Shown here: piece by piece, positions 1 through 8,880 of the stretch
Layout of the letters: every line of letters starts with the position of its first letter
How positions within the stretch are numbered: the first letter of the stretch is position 1
Source of the DNA: an uncultured bacterium
GTDB taxonomy: Bacteria > Bacillota > Clostridia > Oscillospirales > Oscillospiraceae
NCBI GenBank assembly: GCA_945873205.1
Contig: CAMCCC010000014.1
Location: 1 to 54,910, forward strand
DNA length: 54,910 nt
Direction: 5' to 3'
Program-made: the position numbers and the translations under genes
Notes under the pieces: generated by a model
Told to the model about the DNA's origin: nothing
Database searches by the model: none
The model's input: only the letters and a program-made list of their open reading frames with translations

Positions 1-1049
1 AGGCTCCCGAAGAGAGAGAGCGTGGTATCACCATCAACACCGCTCACGTTGAGTACGAGACCGAGAAGCGTCACTACGCTCACGTCGACTGCCCGGGCCA
101 CGCCGACTATATCAAGAACATGATCACCGGTGCTGCTCAGATGGACGGCGCTATCCTGGTTATCGCTGCTTCCGACGGCCCCATGGCTCAGACCCGCGAG
201 CACCTGCTGCTGGCCCGTCAGGTTAACGTTCCTTCCGTTCTGGTCTTCCTGAACAAGTGCGACCAGGTTGACGACGATGAGCTGCTGGAGCTGGTCGAGA
301 TGGAAGTCCGCGAGCTGCTTGACTTCTACGGCTTCCCTGGCGACGATACCCCCATCATCCGCGGCAGCGCTCTGAACGCTCTGGTCTGCGAGTCCAACGA
401 TCCCTCCGCTCCCGAGTATGCCTGCATCAAGGAGCTGATGGACGCTGTTGACAGCTGGATCCCCACTCCCGACCGCAAGGCCGATATGCCCTTCCTGATG
501 CCCATCGAGGACGTGTTCACCATCTCCGGCCGCGGCACTGTTGTTACCGGTCGTGTTGAGCGTGGCACCGTCAAGGTTGGCGACAAGGTTGAGATCGTTG
601 GCCTGAAGGACGAGAGCACCGAGACCACCGTTACCGGCACCGAGATGTTCCACAAGACCCTGGAGTACGCTGAGGCCGGCGACAACGTGGGCTGCCTGCT
701 CCGTGGTATCGACAAGAAGGCTGTTGAGCGTGGTCAGGTTCTGGCTGCTCCCAAGTCCATCCACCCCCACACCAAGTTCAAGGGCCAGGTCTACGTTCTG
801 TCCAAGGACGAGGGCGGCCGTCACACCCCCTTCTTTAACAACTACCGTCCCCAGTTCTACTTCCGTACCACCGACGTTACCGGCGTCATCACCCTTCCCG
901 AAGGCGTTGAGATGTGCATGCCCGGCGACAACGTCGACATGGATGTTGAGCTGATCACCCCCATCGCAATCGAAGTCGGTCTGCGTTTCGCTATCCGTGA
1001 GGGCGGCCGTACCGTCGGTTCCGGTGTTGTTATCGCCATCAACGAGTAA
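1..1049 (+). CDS. tuf: Elongation factor Tu, 5'-truncated by the window edge
   Basis: EF-Tu is the GTPase that delivers aminoacyl-tRNA to the ribosomal A site in the cytoplasm. The reading frame is open from base 3, and 348 residues are present of a usual ~395-400, so about 50 N-terminal residues including the P-loop lie outside the window. Visible motifs are [13 protein letters not shown] (switch I), DCPGHADY (G3), NKCD (G4) and the canonical C-terminus [10 protein letters not shown]. Domains 2 and 3 are complete. Codon use is strongly biased (GTT/GTC, CGT), as expected for a highly expressed gene. A strong terminator follows within 35 nt, so tuf is the last gene of its transcript. Identity is certain. 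Confidence 0.98.
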   Translation, partial: APEERERGITINTAHVEYETEKRHYAHVDCPGHADYIKNMITGAAQMDGAILVIAASDGPMAQTREHLLLARQVNVPSVLVFLNKCDQVDDDELLELVEMEVRELLDFYGFPGDDTPIIRGSALNALVCESNDPSAPEYACIKELMDAVDSWIPTPDRKADMPFLMPIEDVFTISGRGTVVTGRVERGTVKVGDKVEIVGLKDESTETTVTGTEMFHKTLEYAEAGDNVGCLLRGIDKKAVERGQVLAAPKSIHPHTKFKGQVYVLSKDEGGRHTPFFNNYRPQFYFRTTDVTGVITLPEGVEMCMPGDNVDMDVELITPIAIEVGLRFAIREGGRTVGSGVVIAINE

Positions 1050-1081
1050 ATTTTTGATCGCGTAAATTTTATAGCACAACC

Positions 1082-1110
1082 AGCGCCGCAGGTTTTCCTG
1101 CGGCGCTTTT
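1082..1110 (+). terminator. Intrinsic terminator of tuf
   Basis: An 11-bp perfect GC-rich stem (AGCGCCGCAGG/CCTGCGGCGCT) with a TTTT loop is followed by TTTT, just downstream of the tuf stop codon. Confidence 0.9.
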
Positions 1111-1247
1111 CTATGCTCTGTTGAAACAAAATTCCGGCTGGAACGTCAAAAATTTGAAGGTGCTGTGTGCCGGTCCATCATATCCTGCGATATCCAGGGA
1201 AAAGCAGGAAATTTTATTACATTTCTCTTAAAAAAGGGAAAATGCGC

Positions 1248-1276
1248 TTGTGTTTGCCTGGCGCTTGTGGTAAAAT
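1248..1276 (+). promoter_or_regulatory. Predicted sigma-A promoter (extended -10) for the phosphodiester glycosidase gene
   Basis: TTGTGT (1248-1253), 17-nt spacer, TAAAAT (1271-1276), preceded by TGG to form an extended -10. It lies 65 nt upstream of the GTG start at 1341, in an AT-rich gap that carries no gene. Confidence 0.6.
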
Positions 1277-1340
1277 ATCCGGGTATTTTGGGTAGCTGTG
1301 CCCGGAGTATTTTCAAATCTATTATTGTGAAGGTGCTAAT

Positions 1341-2441
1341 GTGAGTAACACTGATCTTGAATATGAACTGAGCCCCGAAGAGCAGGAGGCTGCGGCACTG
1401 AAAAAGGAGAAACGCCGCAAGCGCAGGAAGATTGCCCGGGTCTTTGACCGGATTGCCGGCTTCCTCATTGCCACATGTATCGTGGTGGGCTGTGCTCTGC
1501 TGGGCTTGCTGTATGTGATCGAAAAAGGGCCTTCTCCCTCCCTGCGTGACAACTTTGTCAACACCATGGATGAAACCCGCCGTTTCAAGTTTGTTCCCGC
1601 CATCTTCCTGAATACGGAGGAACTGGAGAGCATACGGATCGCTGCCAAGATGGACGAGGATGTGACCACCGATACCTCGTTGATCAACATCCCCACCGAG
1701 GACGGCAACAGTACCGCTGAGAGCAATCTGGAGCAAATGGGTCTGGTGGACGAGGATGGAGACGGCATCATCTTCACCGAGATCAAGAGCGGAAACTTTG
1801 CCGGCTATATGATCGTTGTCCTTGACCCCAGCCGCGTTTTCGTTGCCATGCCCGATGTTTACGGCGGCAGCGGCTGGACGCTGGAGCAGTTTGCCCAGAA
1901 GTATGACGCCATCGGCGGCATCAATGCCGGCGGCTTCAAGGATGACCAGGGCTCCGGTACCGGTGGTATTCCCCAGGGCCTGACCATTGTGGACGGCCAC
2001 TGTTATAACGACGAGTTTGGCGTCACCGAGGGCTTTGCCGGTTTTGACAGCAAGGGCGTTCTCCATGTGGGTTACTATACCTATGAGGACTGCGTGAAAA
2101 ACGACATTGTCAACGCCGTTTCCTTTGGTCCTGTGCTGATCTCCAACGGCACGCCTACGCCTGCCGAGTATCTGGTCAGCGGCATTAACCCCAGAACCGC
2201 CATCGGCCAGCGGGCTGACGGCGCGGTACTGATGCTTGTTATTGACGGACGCCAGGTGCACAGCGCCGGCGCTACATATCAGGACTGCGTGGATATCATG
2301 CTGGACTATGGCGCGGTCAACGCCTGCAATATGGACGGCGGTTCTTCCACTGCCATGTATTATCAGGGCAAGTATGTCAACAGCATTTCGTCCTCTAACG
2401 GTCAGTGCCGTCCTCTGCCCAACGCGTTTATGTTTAAGTGA
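1341..2441 (+). CDS. Membrane-anchored phosphodiester glycosidase family protein (NAGPA domain)
   Basis: 366 residues. A charged cytoplasmic N-terminus (~1-33) is followed by one transmembrane segment (~34-56) and an extracellular C-terminal half that matches the NAGPA/DUF2233 family: GGINAGGF, GGIPQGLTI, NPRTAIGQ and NMDGGSSTAM. In the family this fold is related to the enzyme that uncovers mannose-6-phosphate, and bacterial members are linked to exopolysaccharide or wall glycan processing; the substrate here is unknown. The start is GTG at 1341 with a weak upstream ribosome site. An AGGGAGG site then leads into the next gene 18 nt downstream, so the two are probably co-transcribed. The GT2-GtrA gene beyond suggests a surface-glycan theme (inference). 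Confidence 0.88.
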   Translation: MSNTDLEYELSPEEQEAAALKKEKRRKRRKIARVFDRIAGFLIATCIVVGCALLGLLYVIEKGPSPSLRDNFVNTMDETRRFKFVPAIFLNTEELESIRIAAKMDEDVTTDTSLINIPTEDGNSTAESNLEQMGLVDEDGDGIIFTEIKSGNFAGYMIVVLDPSRVFVAMPDVYGGSGWTLEQFAQKYDAIGGINAGGFKDDQGSGTGGIPQGLTIVDGHCYNDEFGVTEGFAGFDSKGVLHVGYYTYEDCVKNDIVNAVSFGPVLISNGTPTPAEYLVSGINPRTAIGQRADGAVLMLVIDGRQVHSAGATYQDCVDIMLDYGAVNACNMDGGSSTAMYYQGKYVNSISSSNGQCRPLPNAFMFK

Positions 2442-2459
2442 TAGGGAGGCAGTGAGAAA

Positions 2460-3578
2460 ATGGCTAGAAAAAAGAAAAATAACGGCAGGGCCGCGTATTT
2501 TATCTGCCTTGCTGTCTACGTCCTTCTCCTTATTGTCGCCTCCTGCTTCGGCCTCAGCGTGGTCTGGCAGTATGCCAAGGAGTATGAGAATTCCCGCCCC
2601 CTGAATGTGGTGGAGGACTATGTTGCCCATCTTCGTGAGAACCTGTGGGACGATAATATTGCCAATACCATTGCCAATATGCCCCATGAGTTCCAGAGTG
2701 ATGAGGAGTGCGCCGAGCATGTAAAACAGCTGCTCAGCAACGGCATCACTTACTCCCGTGCCGCCAGCAGTGACGGCGGCAGTGTCATCAATTATGAGCT
2801 GCGCTGCAATAACAACGTTTTCGGAAAACTCAGCCTGATTGAGGACGAGAGCTATGCCGACGAAGTGCGCTTCGGCATGCTGCCCTGGAAGGTTTTCAAT
2901 GAGGAGTTCAACTTTGACGCCCTCTATACCTCCATCAAAGTCACCGTCCCCAGAACCTATGAGGTTTATCTGAATGATATCAAGCTGGGGCCGGAGTATA
3001 TCGTAGAGGATAATATCCACTATGATGTTCTTGAGGACTACTATGATCAGTTCGACGGTCTGCCCACCAAGGTGACCTATGAATATGATAAGATCATCGG
3101 TACCCTGGAGCCCAAGATTCTGGATGAGAGCGGCAATGTTGTCACTGTGGATGAATCCAAGAATGATTCCCAGTTTATCAAGGACTGCCCGGCGGAAGAA
3201 CTGGATAAGCTCAGCACCTTTACCGTCAGCTTCCTTGACCGTTACTTCCGTTACATCTGCGGTGTGGGCGATCCCATGTCCTCCTATCAGCAGCTGGCTG
3301 CCTATCTGGAGCTGGGGGCAGAGCTGGACCAGCGTATGCAGGTGGCTATGGATGGTCTCAGCTGGTCCCATACCTCCTCTGTCAAGGTGGATTCCTCCCA
3401 GCTCAACGGCGCTGTGGAGCTGGGCGACGGCTTCTACCTTCTGGATGTCTCTGCCAGTACCACCGTCTACTACCCCGGCAAGGGTGAGACCGGTGAGGTC
3501 AACAACGACCAGAACATGAAGATCATCGTCAAGGAGACTGCCGGCGATATCCGCGCCATCTCCCTTGAACTTTACTGA
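2460..3578 (+). CDS. Unknown membrane-anchored extracellular protein
   Basis: 372 residues that I do not recognise. The N-terminus is MARKKKNNGR followed by a single transmembrane helix (~13-38), after which the chain is soluble, acidic and probably extracytoplasmic. The C-terminal ~110 residues (from about 260) alternate short strands and a helix and could be an NTF2-like or similar small alpha/beta fold, but no motif proves it. A strong site (AGGGAGG, 2443-2449) sits upstream of ATG 2460. The gene starts 18 nt after the phosphodiester glycosidase gene, shares its topology, and is closed by a hairpin. A role beside the glycosidase at the cell surface is inference only. Confidence 0.85.
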   Translation: MARKKKNNGRAAYFICLAVYVLLLIVASCFGLSVVWQYAKEYENSRPLNVVEDYVAHLRENLWDDNIANTIANMPHEFQSDEECAEHVKQLLSNGITYSRAASSDGGSVINYELRCNNNVFGKLSLIEDESYADEVRFGMLPWKVFNEEFNFDALYTSIKVTVPRTYEVYLNDIKLGPEYIVEDNIHYDVLEDYYDQFDGLPTKVTYEYDKIIGTLEPKILDESGNVVTVDESKNDSQFIKDCPAEELDKLSTFTVSFLDRYFRYICGVGDPMSSYQQLAAYLELGAELDQRMQVAMDGLSWSHTSSVKVDSSQLNGAVELGDGFYLLDVSASTTVYYPGKGETGEVNNDQNMKIIVKETAGDIRAISLELY

Positions 3579-3591
3579 ACCATTTTAAGCG

Positions 3592-3624
3592 AAGAGGAGT
3601 CGGCTGCGTTTCGACTCCTCTTTG
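3592..3624 (+). terminator. Hairpin after the unknown membrane-anchored gene
   Basis: An 11-bp perfect stem (AAGAGGAGTCG/CGACTCCTCTT) with a 9-nt loop is followed by a short T-rich run. The U-tract is poor, so termination may be partial and the GT2-GtrA gene could be read through. Confidence 0.55.
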
Positions 3625-3642
3625 TCTGTGGAAGGTGCCTTT

Positions 3643-4728
3643 ATGATGGAAGATAAACAATGCCAGAAAGAGCTTGCCATTGTCCTGCCCTCCCTTGATC
3701 CGGACAAGAAGTTTTCCGCCGTGGTGGAGGGGCTGCTGACAAGCGGCTTTGCGCATATCGTCATTGTTGACGATGGCAGCAGCGCCGGGAACAAAGCCTA
3801 TTTTGAAGCGGCTGCCGCCCATGAGCAGTGCCATGTATTGACTCACCCGGTGAACCGGGGCAAGGGTGCGGCTTTGAAAACTGCCTTTCGGTATGTGCTG
3901 GAGAATTTGCCCGCAGTAAAAGGCGTCATCACCATTGACGGCGACGGCCAGCACCTGCTGCCGGATATCATTGCCTGCGGGGAGAAAATGCTGGCCCTGG
4001 GCGATAAGGTGGTGCTGGGCTGCCGGGATTTTAACCAGCCTGGCATCCCGCCCAGAAGCGTGGCCGGGAACAAGACCACTTCCCGCATGTTCCGCCTTTG
4101 TTACGGCATCAAACTCTCCGACACGCAGACCGGCCTGCGGGCCATCCCCCGCCAGTATCTGGAGCGTTTCTGTGGGATAGAAGGGGAGCGCTTCGAGTAT
4201 GAGACCAATATGCTGCTGCAGATGAAGCGTATGGGCATTGACTTTGCCGAGCAGCCCATCGAGACGGTCTATGACCCGGAGGACTACGGCTCCCACTATA
4301 ACGCCGTCAAGGACTCCTGGCGTATCTTTAAAGTGATGTTCAAGTTCCTGGTCAGCTCCCTCAGCTCCTTGCTGGTGGACATGGGCCTGTTCTACCTGAT
4401 CATGCGCTTTTTTGCCTCACGCCTGGGCCCCTGTGCCGAGCTGGTGGCTACGGCGGTGGCAAGAGCCTGCTCCTCCTTCTTTAACTTTAACGCCAATAAT
4501 AAGGTGGTTTTCAACAACAAAGGCAGCTACAGGCGGGCCCTGCTGCGGTATTATTGCCTGTGTATTCCCCAGATGCTGGTGTCTGCCGGCCTTGTTACCC
4601 TGATCAACCACCTGCTGGGCAATACTGCCCCCTTTATCGCAACCCTGATCAAGCTGGTGGTGGATACGGCACTTTTCTTCATCAGCTATACCATCCAAAG
4701 GGAATGGGTCTTTGCTGCGAAAAAATAA
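3643..4728 (+). CDS. GT2 family glycosyltransferase fused to a GtrA-like membrane domain
   Basis: 361 residues. The N-terminal ~215 form a polyprenyl-phosphate glycosyltransferase-like GT-A domain: VLPSLDP, VDDGSS, the metal-binding region TIDGDGQH and LSDTQTGLRAIP, typical of DPM1/GtrB-type enzymes. The C-terminal ~140 hold four hydrophobic segments of the GtrA family (flippase-like) with FFNFNANNKVVF and a C-terminal QREWVF. The fusion suggests one polypeptide that makes a polyprenyl-phosphate sugar and helps present it across the membrane for wall or surface glycan decoration. I place the start at ATG 3643 (GAAGG 8 nt upstream); an in-frame TTG at 3622 lies inside the preceding hairpin and is less likely. 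Confidence 0.92.
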   Translation: MMEDKQCQKELAIVLPSLDPDKKFSAVVEGLLTSGFAHIVIVDDGSSAGNKAYFEAAAAHEQCHVLTHPVNRGKGAALKTAFRYVLENLPAVKGVITIDGDGQHLLPDIIACGEKMLALGDKVVLGCRDFNQPGIPPRSVAGNKTTSRMFRLCYGIKLSDTQTGLRAIPRQYLERFCGIEGERFEYETNMLLQMKRMGIDFAEQPIETVYDPEDYGSHYNAVKDSWRIFKVMFKFLVSSLSSLLVDMGLFYLIMRFFASRLGPCAELVATAVARACSSFFNFNANNKVVFNNKGSYRRALLRYYCLCIPQMLVSAGLVTLINHLLGNTAPFIATLIKLVVDTALFFISYTIQREWVFAAKK

Positions 4729-4735
4729 ATTCTAT

Positions 4736-4768
4736 CCTCCGTGCACCTGCTGCACGGAGGAGCTTTTT
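4736..4768 (+). terminator. Intrinsic terminator of the GT2-GtrA gene
   Basis: Ten-bp stem CCTCCGTGCA/TGCACGGAGG, 5-nt loop, then AGCTTTTT. Confidence 0.9.
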
Positions 4769-4801
4769 ATACCATTAATTCTTAAATTCGTGTTTATTCC
4801 G

Positions 4802-4830
4802 TTGCAAATGCGCTTGTTTTGTGCTATACT
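4802..4830 (+). promoter_or_regulatory. Predicted sigma-A promoter for degV
   Basis: TTGCAA (4802-4807), 17-nt spacer, TATACT (4825-4830), with TGC in front giving an extended -10. The start codon of degV lies 86 nt downstream. Confidence 0.7.
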
Positions 4831-4916
4831 TCCCCACATAAAAAACCATCGACGGATAAAAGGGCTTTTTACGCAATGGCCCGATCCGGGAATGGACTGT
4901 TTAGGAGTTGATTGTT

Positions 4917-5765
4917 TTGTCCAAACCCGTTATGATTACTGCCGACAGCACCTGCGATCTGTCCCCTGCGCTTTTGGAGCGTTTTCATATCAAAACCATT
5001 CCCCTCACCATCCAGCTGGGCGATGAAAGCTTTCTGGACGGTCAGGACTTCAGCCCTGACATGATGTACAAGCGCTATCACCAGGACGGCACGCTGCCCA
5101 AAACCGCTGCCTGCAGTATCCAGCAGTTTATCGATTTCTTTTCCCAGTTCACCGCGGCCGGCTACGAAGTGGTGCATCTGGACATCAGCTCGGAGCTGTC
5201 CTGCTCTTACGCCAACGCCCGTCTGGCTGCCCAGGAACTGGAGGGCGTTTACCCCGTGGATTCCCTGATGCTTTCCACCGGGGTGGGCCTGCTGGCCATC
5301 GAAGGTGCCGAGTGCCGGGATAAGGGCATGAGCGCGGAAGAAATTGCCCTGCACCTGGATGAACTGAAAGACAAGGTGGACACCAGCTTCGTGCTGGACA
5401 CGCTGGAGTTCATGTGGAAGGGCGGCCGCTGCTCCGCCGTTGCTTCCCTGGGCGCCAACCTGCTGAAGCTGAAGCCGGCCCTGGAAATGAAAGAGGGCAA
5501 GCTGGGCGTGTATAAGAAATACCGGGGCTCCATCACCGCCGTGTACCAGCAGTATATCAAGGAGCGCCTGGCAGGCAAAAGCATCCGTCCCGGCCATGTG
5601 TTCATTACCGAGTCCGGCGAGATCGACGAGGCCACCATTGCCGGGCTGGAGGCCCTGGTGCGGGAGCTGATCCCTGTCAAGGAGATCCATCATACCACTG
5701 CCGGCTGCACCGTGTCCTCCCACTGCGGCCCCAAGACTCTGGGCGTGCTGTTCATCAACGAATAA
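4917..5765 (+). CDS. DegV family fatty-acid-binding protein
   Basis: 282 residues, the usual DegV length. The N-terminus MITADSTCDL is the family hallmark, followed by the DegV core (DGQDFSPDMMYKRY, PKTAACSIQQF, SSELSCSYANA) and a C-terminal HCGPKTLGVLFI. DegV/FakB proteins bind a fatty acid and, with a FakA kinase, feed acyl-phosphate to phospholipid synthesis; no fakA is visible here. The TTG at 4917 is chosen because AGGAG (4903-4907) is 9 nt upstream, while the earlier in-frame TTG at 4908 directly abuts the ribosome site. It is a single-gene transcript with its own promoter and terminator. Confidence 0.93.
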   Translation: MSKPVMITADSTCDLSPALLERFHIKTIPLTIQLGDESFLDGQDFSPDMMYKRYHQDGTLPKTAACSIQQFIDFFSQFTAAGYEVVHLDISSELSCSYANARLAAQELEGVYPVDSLMLSTGVGLLAIEGAECRDKGMSAEEIALHLDELKDKVDTSFVLDTLEFMWKGGRCSAVASLGANLLKLKPALEMKEGKLGVYKKYRGSITAVYQQYIKERLAGKSIRPGHVFITESGEIDEATIAGLEALVRELIPVKEIHHTTAGCTVSSHCGPKTLGVLFINE

Positions 5766-5793
5766 GCATCCGAAAGAACTACATAGAGCAATA

Positions 5794-5830
5794 ACAAACA
5801 GCGGGCCAGATCTTGTGGCCCGCTGTTTGT
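5794..5830 (+). terminator. Intrinsic terminator of degV
   Basis: A 15-bp perfect stem (ACAAACAGCGGGCCA and its complement) with a 7-nt loop, ending in TTTGT. Confidence 0.88.
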
Positions 5831-5853
5831 TATGTTAACCTATGCGTTTTTCC

Positions 5854-5882
5854 TTGTAAATGACAGGAAAATGTGTTATTTT
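5854..5882 (+). promoter_or_regulatory. Predicted sigma-A promoter for the SDR gene at 5919
   Basis: TTGTAA (5854-5859), 17-nt spacer, TATTTT (5877-5882) with TGT upstream (extended -10). An AGGGA ribosome site follows at 5902. Confidence 0.55.
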
Positions 5883-5918
5883 ATTGTTGTTGATTTTAAG
5901 CAGGGAATGGTGATAAAC

Positions 5919-6677
5919 ATGAAAATTGCGGTAATAACCGGCGCGTCCTCCGGCATGGGGCGGGAATTTGTCTACGCGCTGGATAAGGACGAAAAATTTG
6001 ACGAGCTGTGGGTCATTGCCCGCCGGGAGTCCCGGCTGCTGGAGCTGCAGGACAAATGCCGGGCCAGGGTGCGCCCCATTGTCCTTGATCTGCTGGACCG
6101 GGCAAGCTATGCTGCATACCAGGCCTTGCTGGAGGAGCAGCAGCCTGAGATTGCGGTCCTGGTCAATGCCGCCGGCTTTGGTCTTTTCGGCGCCTTTACC
6201 GAGATGGATATGAATAAGCAGCTGGAGATCATTGACCTGAATTCCCGGGCCCTCACCGCCATGTGCTATATGAGCCTGCCCTATATGTCCCAGGGCAGCC
6301 GCATCTATAACATGGGCTCCATGTCCTCCTGGCAGCCGGTGCCCTATATCAATGTCTACGGCGCTTCCAAAGCCTATGTGCTGAACTTTTCCCGGGCTTT
6401 GGGCGTGGAGGTGAAGGACCGGGGGATCAGGGTCATGGCGGTCTGCCCCGGCTGGATCACCACGGAGTTCTTTGACCATGCCATTCATGATGACACCATC
6501 AATTACTTCAACCGCTATTATCCCCCGGAGCAGGTGATTGAGAAGGCTCTGAAGGACATGAAGAAGGGGAAGAGCGCCTCGGTTCTGGGCTTCCCGGAGC
6601 GGGTGCAGGTGCAGCTGGTGAAGCATCTGCCCACCAGCTTTGTGTTGAAGACCTGGTGCAGGCAGCAGGGAAAGTGA
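5919..6677 (+). CDS. Short-chain dehydrogenase/reductase (SDR)
   Basis: 252 residues of a classical SDR. The Rossmann dinucleotide motif TGASSGMG is at residues 7-14, NAAGFG corresponds to the NNAG motif, and the catalytic Ser...Tyr-x3-Lys is present (GSMSS, then YGASK) followed by the CPGWITTEF substrate loop. The substrate is not predictable; the C-terminal basic tail resembles SDRs of the DltE/YqjQ kind. ATG 5919 begins MKIAVITG exactly at the Rossmann strand; longer in-frame extensions upstream have no ribosome site and read through the promoter. Confidence 0.9.
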   Translation: MKIAVITGASSGMGREFVYALDKDEKFDELWVIARRESRLLELQDKCRARVRPIVLDLLDRASYAAYQALLEEQQPEIAVLVNAAGFGLFGAFTEMDMNKQLEIIDLNSRALTAMCYMSLPYMSQGSRIYNMGSMSSWQPVPYINVYGASKAYVLNFSRALGVEVKDRGIRVMAVCPGWITTEFFDHAIHDDTINYFNRYYPPEQVIEKALKDMKKGKSASVLGFPERVQVQLVKHLPTSFVLKTWCRQQGK

Positions 6678-6728
6678 AAGCGTAGTTAACATAATATTGC
6701 CGCTCATGGCGGCGGATGGGAGTACGAT

Positions 6729-7055
6729 ATGCTGGAACCCAATGACGTGATGAAGGTTGACGACAAGGACTGGGAGCAGTTCAAGAAGGACGCGGTCCGG
6801 GACGAGCTGTACTACAACGGCCCCGGCGACCTGCTGGACACCCCGGAAGGCCGGGCCAAATTCTGCCGCCTGAACGAGAGCAGCGTCTTTCGCAAGCCGG
6901 ACCCGGATTTTCCCAACAGCAAGATCTGGGTATTCAATGTGAAGGGTCAGGGCATGGTGATCAAAAAGCGCAGCCGCGTCGACCCCAGCCTGATGGAGGA
7001 CATTGAATACGACGCCGACGGTAAGGAGATCAGCAAGTCCTTTGAACCGGCGTGA
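6729..7055 (+). CDS. Small acidic protein of unknown function
   Basis: 108 residues, rich in Asp, Glu and Lys, with no signal peptide or membrane segment. I do not recognise a family. GGGAG 7 nt before ATG 6729 and a strong terminator directly after the stop argue that it is a real gene. The composition (DDKDWEQFKKD, YDADGKE) suggests a compact cytoplasmic alpha/beta protein. The gene starts 51 nt after the SDR gene and may be co-transcribed with it. Confidence 0.75.
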   Translation: MLEPNDVMKVDDKDWEQFKKDAVRDELYYNGPGDLLDTPEGRAKFCRLNESSVFRKPDPDFPNSKIWVFNVKGQGMVIKKRSRVDPSLMEDIEYDADGKEISKSFEPA

Positions 7056-7066
7056 CCATGACGAGT

Positions 7067-7098
7067 AACCCCCGCCTGCTTTTGCAGGCGGGGGTTTT
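7067..7098 (+). terminator. Intrinsic terminator after the 108-residue protein
   Basis: Thirteen-bp stem AACCCCCGCCTGC/GCAGGCGGGGGTT with a TTTT loop and trailing T residues. It separates this transcript from the convergent HerA-like gene. Confidence 0.9.
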
Positions 7099-7114
7099 GT
7101 ATGGATGGCAGTAT

Positions 7115-8809
7115 TTACTTTTTATTTCCGAACAGGCCCCGGACGATGGTGTTGCTGCCGGAGCGCATCACGGAGCTGAGAGCGCTGCGGGCGGCCTGCT
7201 GGGCGATGGTTTTGGTGCTCTTGGTCTTGCCGCCGGTGAGAGAGTTGATGATGTTGGTGCTGATGGACCCGGCCACGGAGGAGGCGGCATTGGTGACAGC
7301 CCGCTGGGCGATCTTTTTCTTCTCCTCCGCTTCCTTCTGACGCTGTTTCTCGGCGGCAGCTTCCTCCTTCAGACGCTGCTTTTCCGCCGCGGCTTCCTCT
7401 TTGAGCCGCTGCTTCTCGGCGGCAGCTTCCTCTTTCAGGCGCAGGCGCTCTGCTTCTTTTTCTTCTTTGAGCCGCTGCTTCTCCGCCTCGGCTTCCTCCA
7501 GGGCGGCGATGCGCTGGCGCTCCAGCTCCTCGTTGGCTTTGGTGAGAATCTCAAAGGCGGACTCTCTGTCCACGCTCTCCCGGTATTTCAGGTCAAATTC
7601 ATCGGTGACGACCAGGGTCTGGACGCTCTTGTCGTCCGCCGGGCCCATCAGACTCTGGGGCGGCAGGATTCTGGCCCGCTCCACCACGGTGGGGATGCCC
7701 TCCTCGTCCAGGAAGCTGACCAAGGCCTCGCCCACGCCCAGCTCCATAATGGCCTGCTCGGTGTCAAACTCCTTGTTTACCCGGAAGGCCTTGGCCGCCG
7801 CCCGGACAGCCTTCTGCTCCGCCGGGGTATAGGCCCGCAGGGCGTGCTGCACCCGGTTGGAAAGCTGGGCCAGCACATCGTTGGGGATATCCGACGGGCT
7901 CTGGCTGATGAAATAGACGCCCACACCCTTGGAGCGGATCAGCTTCACCACCTGGACAATCTTCTGCACCAGGGCCTTGGGCGCATCGGAAAACAGCAGA
8001 TGGGCTTCGTCAAAGAAGAAGATCATGCGGGGCTTGTCCAGGTCGCCCACCTCCGGCAGCTGCTCAAACAGCTCCGAGAGCATCCACAGCAGGAAGGTGC
8101 CATAGACCGTGGGGCTTTGGATCAGGCGGCGGCTGGAGAGAATGTTGATGTAGCCCCGGCCGTCCATATCGGTGCGCATCCAGTCCTTGATGTTCAGCTC
8201 CGGCTCTCCGAAAAACTGCTCCGCCCCTTCGTTCTCAAAGGCCAGCAGGGCCCGCTGGATGGCGCCGATGCTGGCGGCGGACACGTTGCCGTAGGCCGTA
8301 GTGAACTCCGCCCGGTTGTCGCCCACGAATTGCAGCATGGCCCGCAGATCCTTCAGGTCAAGCAGCAGCAGGCCGTTGTCGTCGGCCACATGGAAAACAA
8401 TATTCAGAACGCCGGTCTGCACCTCGGTCAGCCCCAGCAGCCGGGCCAGCAGCGTGGGACCCATGGAGGACACAGTGACCCGGACGGGGATGCCCTGCTC
8501 ACCGAAAATATCCCAGAAGCGGGTGGGGTACTTCTGGTATGCAAAGTTCTCAATGCCGAAGCGCTCCACACGCTGGCGCATATCGGCGCTGTCCTGACCG
8601 GGCTTGCACATGCCGCTGAGATCGCCCTTTACATCGGCCAGGAACACCGGCACACCCATATCAGAAAAGGATTCTGCCATCACCTTCATGGTGATGGTCT
8701 TGCCGGTGCCGGTGGCGCCGGCGATCAAACCATGGCGGTTTGCCATGGAGGGCAGCAGGTACAGGTTCTTTTCGGATTGTGCCAGCCATATCTTTCTGTC
8801 AGTGTACAT
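7115..8809 (-). CDS. HerA-like ATPase (DUF853 family) with C-terminal hendecad coiled coil
   Basis: 564 residues. Walker A GATGTGKT at 31-38, Walker [11 protein letters not shown] near 270, and sensor regions typical of the HerA/FtsK-like DUF853 family (YjgR of E. coli), putative hexameric DNA-pumping ATPases of uncertain role. After the ATPase core comes a charged Lys/Glu/Ala stretch made of 11-residue repeats ([15 protein letters not shown], about five copies), then a Gly/Ser/Thr-rich tail. No NurA nuclease gene is adjacent, unlike archaeal HerA operons. The start is ATG 8809, with GGGAGG 7 nt upstream; an in-frame TTG at 8824 precedes the ribosome site and is rejected. Confidence 0.92.
   Translation of the reverse strand: MYTDRKIWLAQSEKNLYLLPSMANRHGLIAGATGTGKTITMKVMAESFSDMGVPVFLADVKGDLSGMCKPGQDSADMRQRVERFGIENFAYQKYPTRFWDIFGEQGIPVRVTVSSMGPTLLARLLGLTEVQTGVLNIVFHVADDNGLLLLDLKDLRAMLQFVGDNRAEFTTAYGNVSAASIGAIQRALLAFENEGAEQFFGEPELNIKDWMRTDMDGRGYINILSSRRLIQSPTVYGTFLLWMLSELFEQLPEVGDLDKPRMIFFFDEAHLLFSDAPKALVQKIVQVVKLIRSKGVGVYFISQSPSDIPNDVLAQLSNRVQHALRAYTPAEQKAVRAAAKAFRVNKEFDTEQAIMELGVGEALVSFLDEEGIPTVVERARILPPQSLMGPADDKSVQTLVVTDEFDLKYRESVDRESAFEILTKANEELERQRIAALEEAEAEKQRLKEEKEAERLRLKEEAAAEKQRLKEEAAAEKQRLKEEAAAEKQRQKEAEEKKKIAQRAVTNAASSVAGSISTNIINSLTGGKTKSTKTIAQQAARSALSSVMRSGSNTIVRGLFGNKK
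7343..7507 (-). repeat. Five 33-bp tandem repeats encoding the coiled coil
   Basis: Five consecutive 33-bp units, each starting CTG on the plus strand, encode 11-residue (hendecad) repeats in the HerA-like protein. Units differ by synonymous and conservative changes, so the array is old or selected rather than a fresh expansion. Confidence 0.85.
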
Positions 8810-8851
8810 GGATTTTCCTCCCAAAAAAATTTTGCAACTTGTGTTTGTGCT

Positions 8852-8880
8852 ATAATAACATATGTTTTTTCCGGGAACAA
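8852..8880 (-). promoter_or_regulatory. Predicted sigma-A promoter for the HerA-like gene
   Basis: On the minus strand: TTGTTC (8875-8880), 17-nt spacer, TATTAT (8852-8857), with TGT giving an extended -10. It is about 40 nt upstream of ATG 8809. Confidence 0.55.

Noticed and set aside
1146..3371. Long minus-strand open frame (741 codons) opposite the phosphodiester glycosidase and its neighbour
   Set aside because: The plus strand has two genes with domains and ribosome sites; the antisense product has no recognisable domain and arises from GC-rich codon bias.
7115..8809. HerA-based anti-phage defence system
   Set aside because: Neighbours are an unknown small gene and cdsA; no nuclease, Sir2 or DUF4297-type partner is present.
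8851..8856. TATAAT on the plus strand as the cdsA promoter
   Set aside because: No -35 at proper spacing and 240 nt from cdsA. The hexamer overlaps a better minus-strand promoter for the HerA-like gene, and a closer cdsA promoter exists at 9013.
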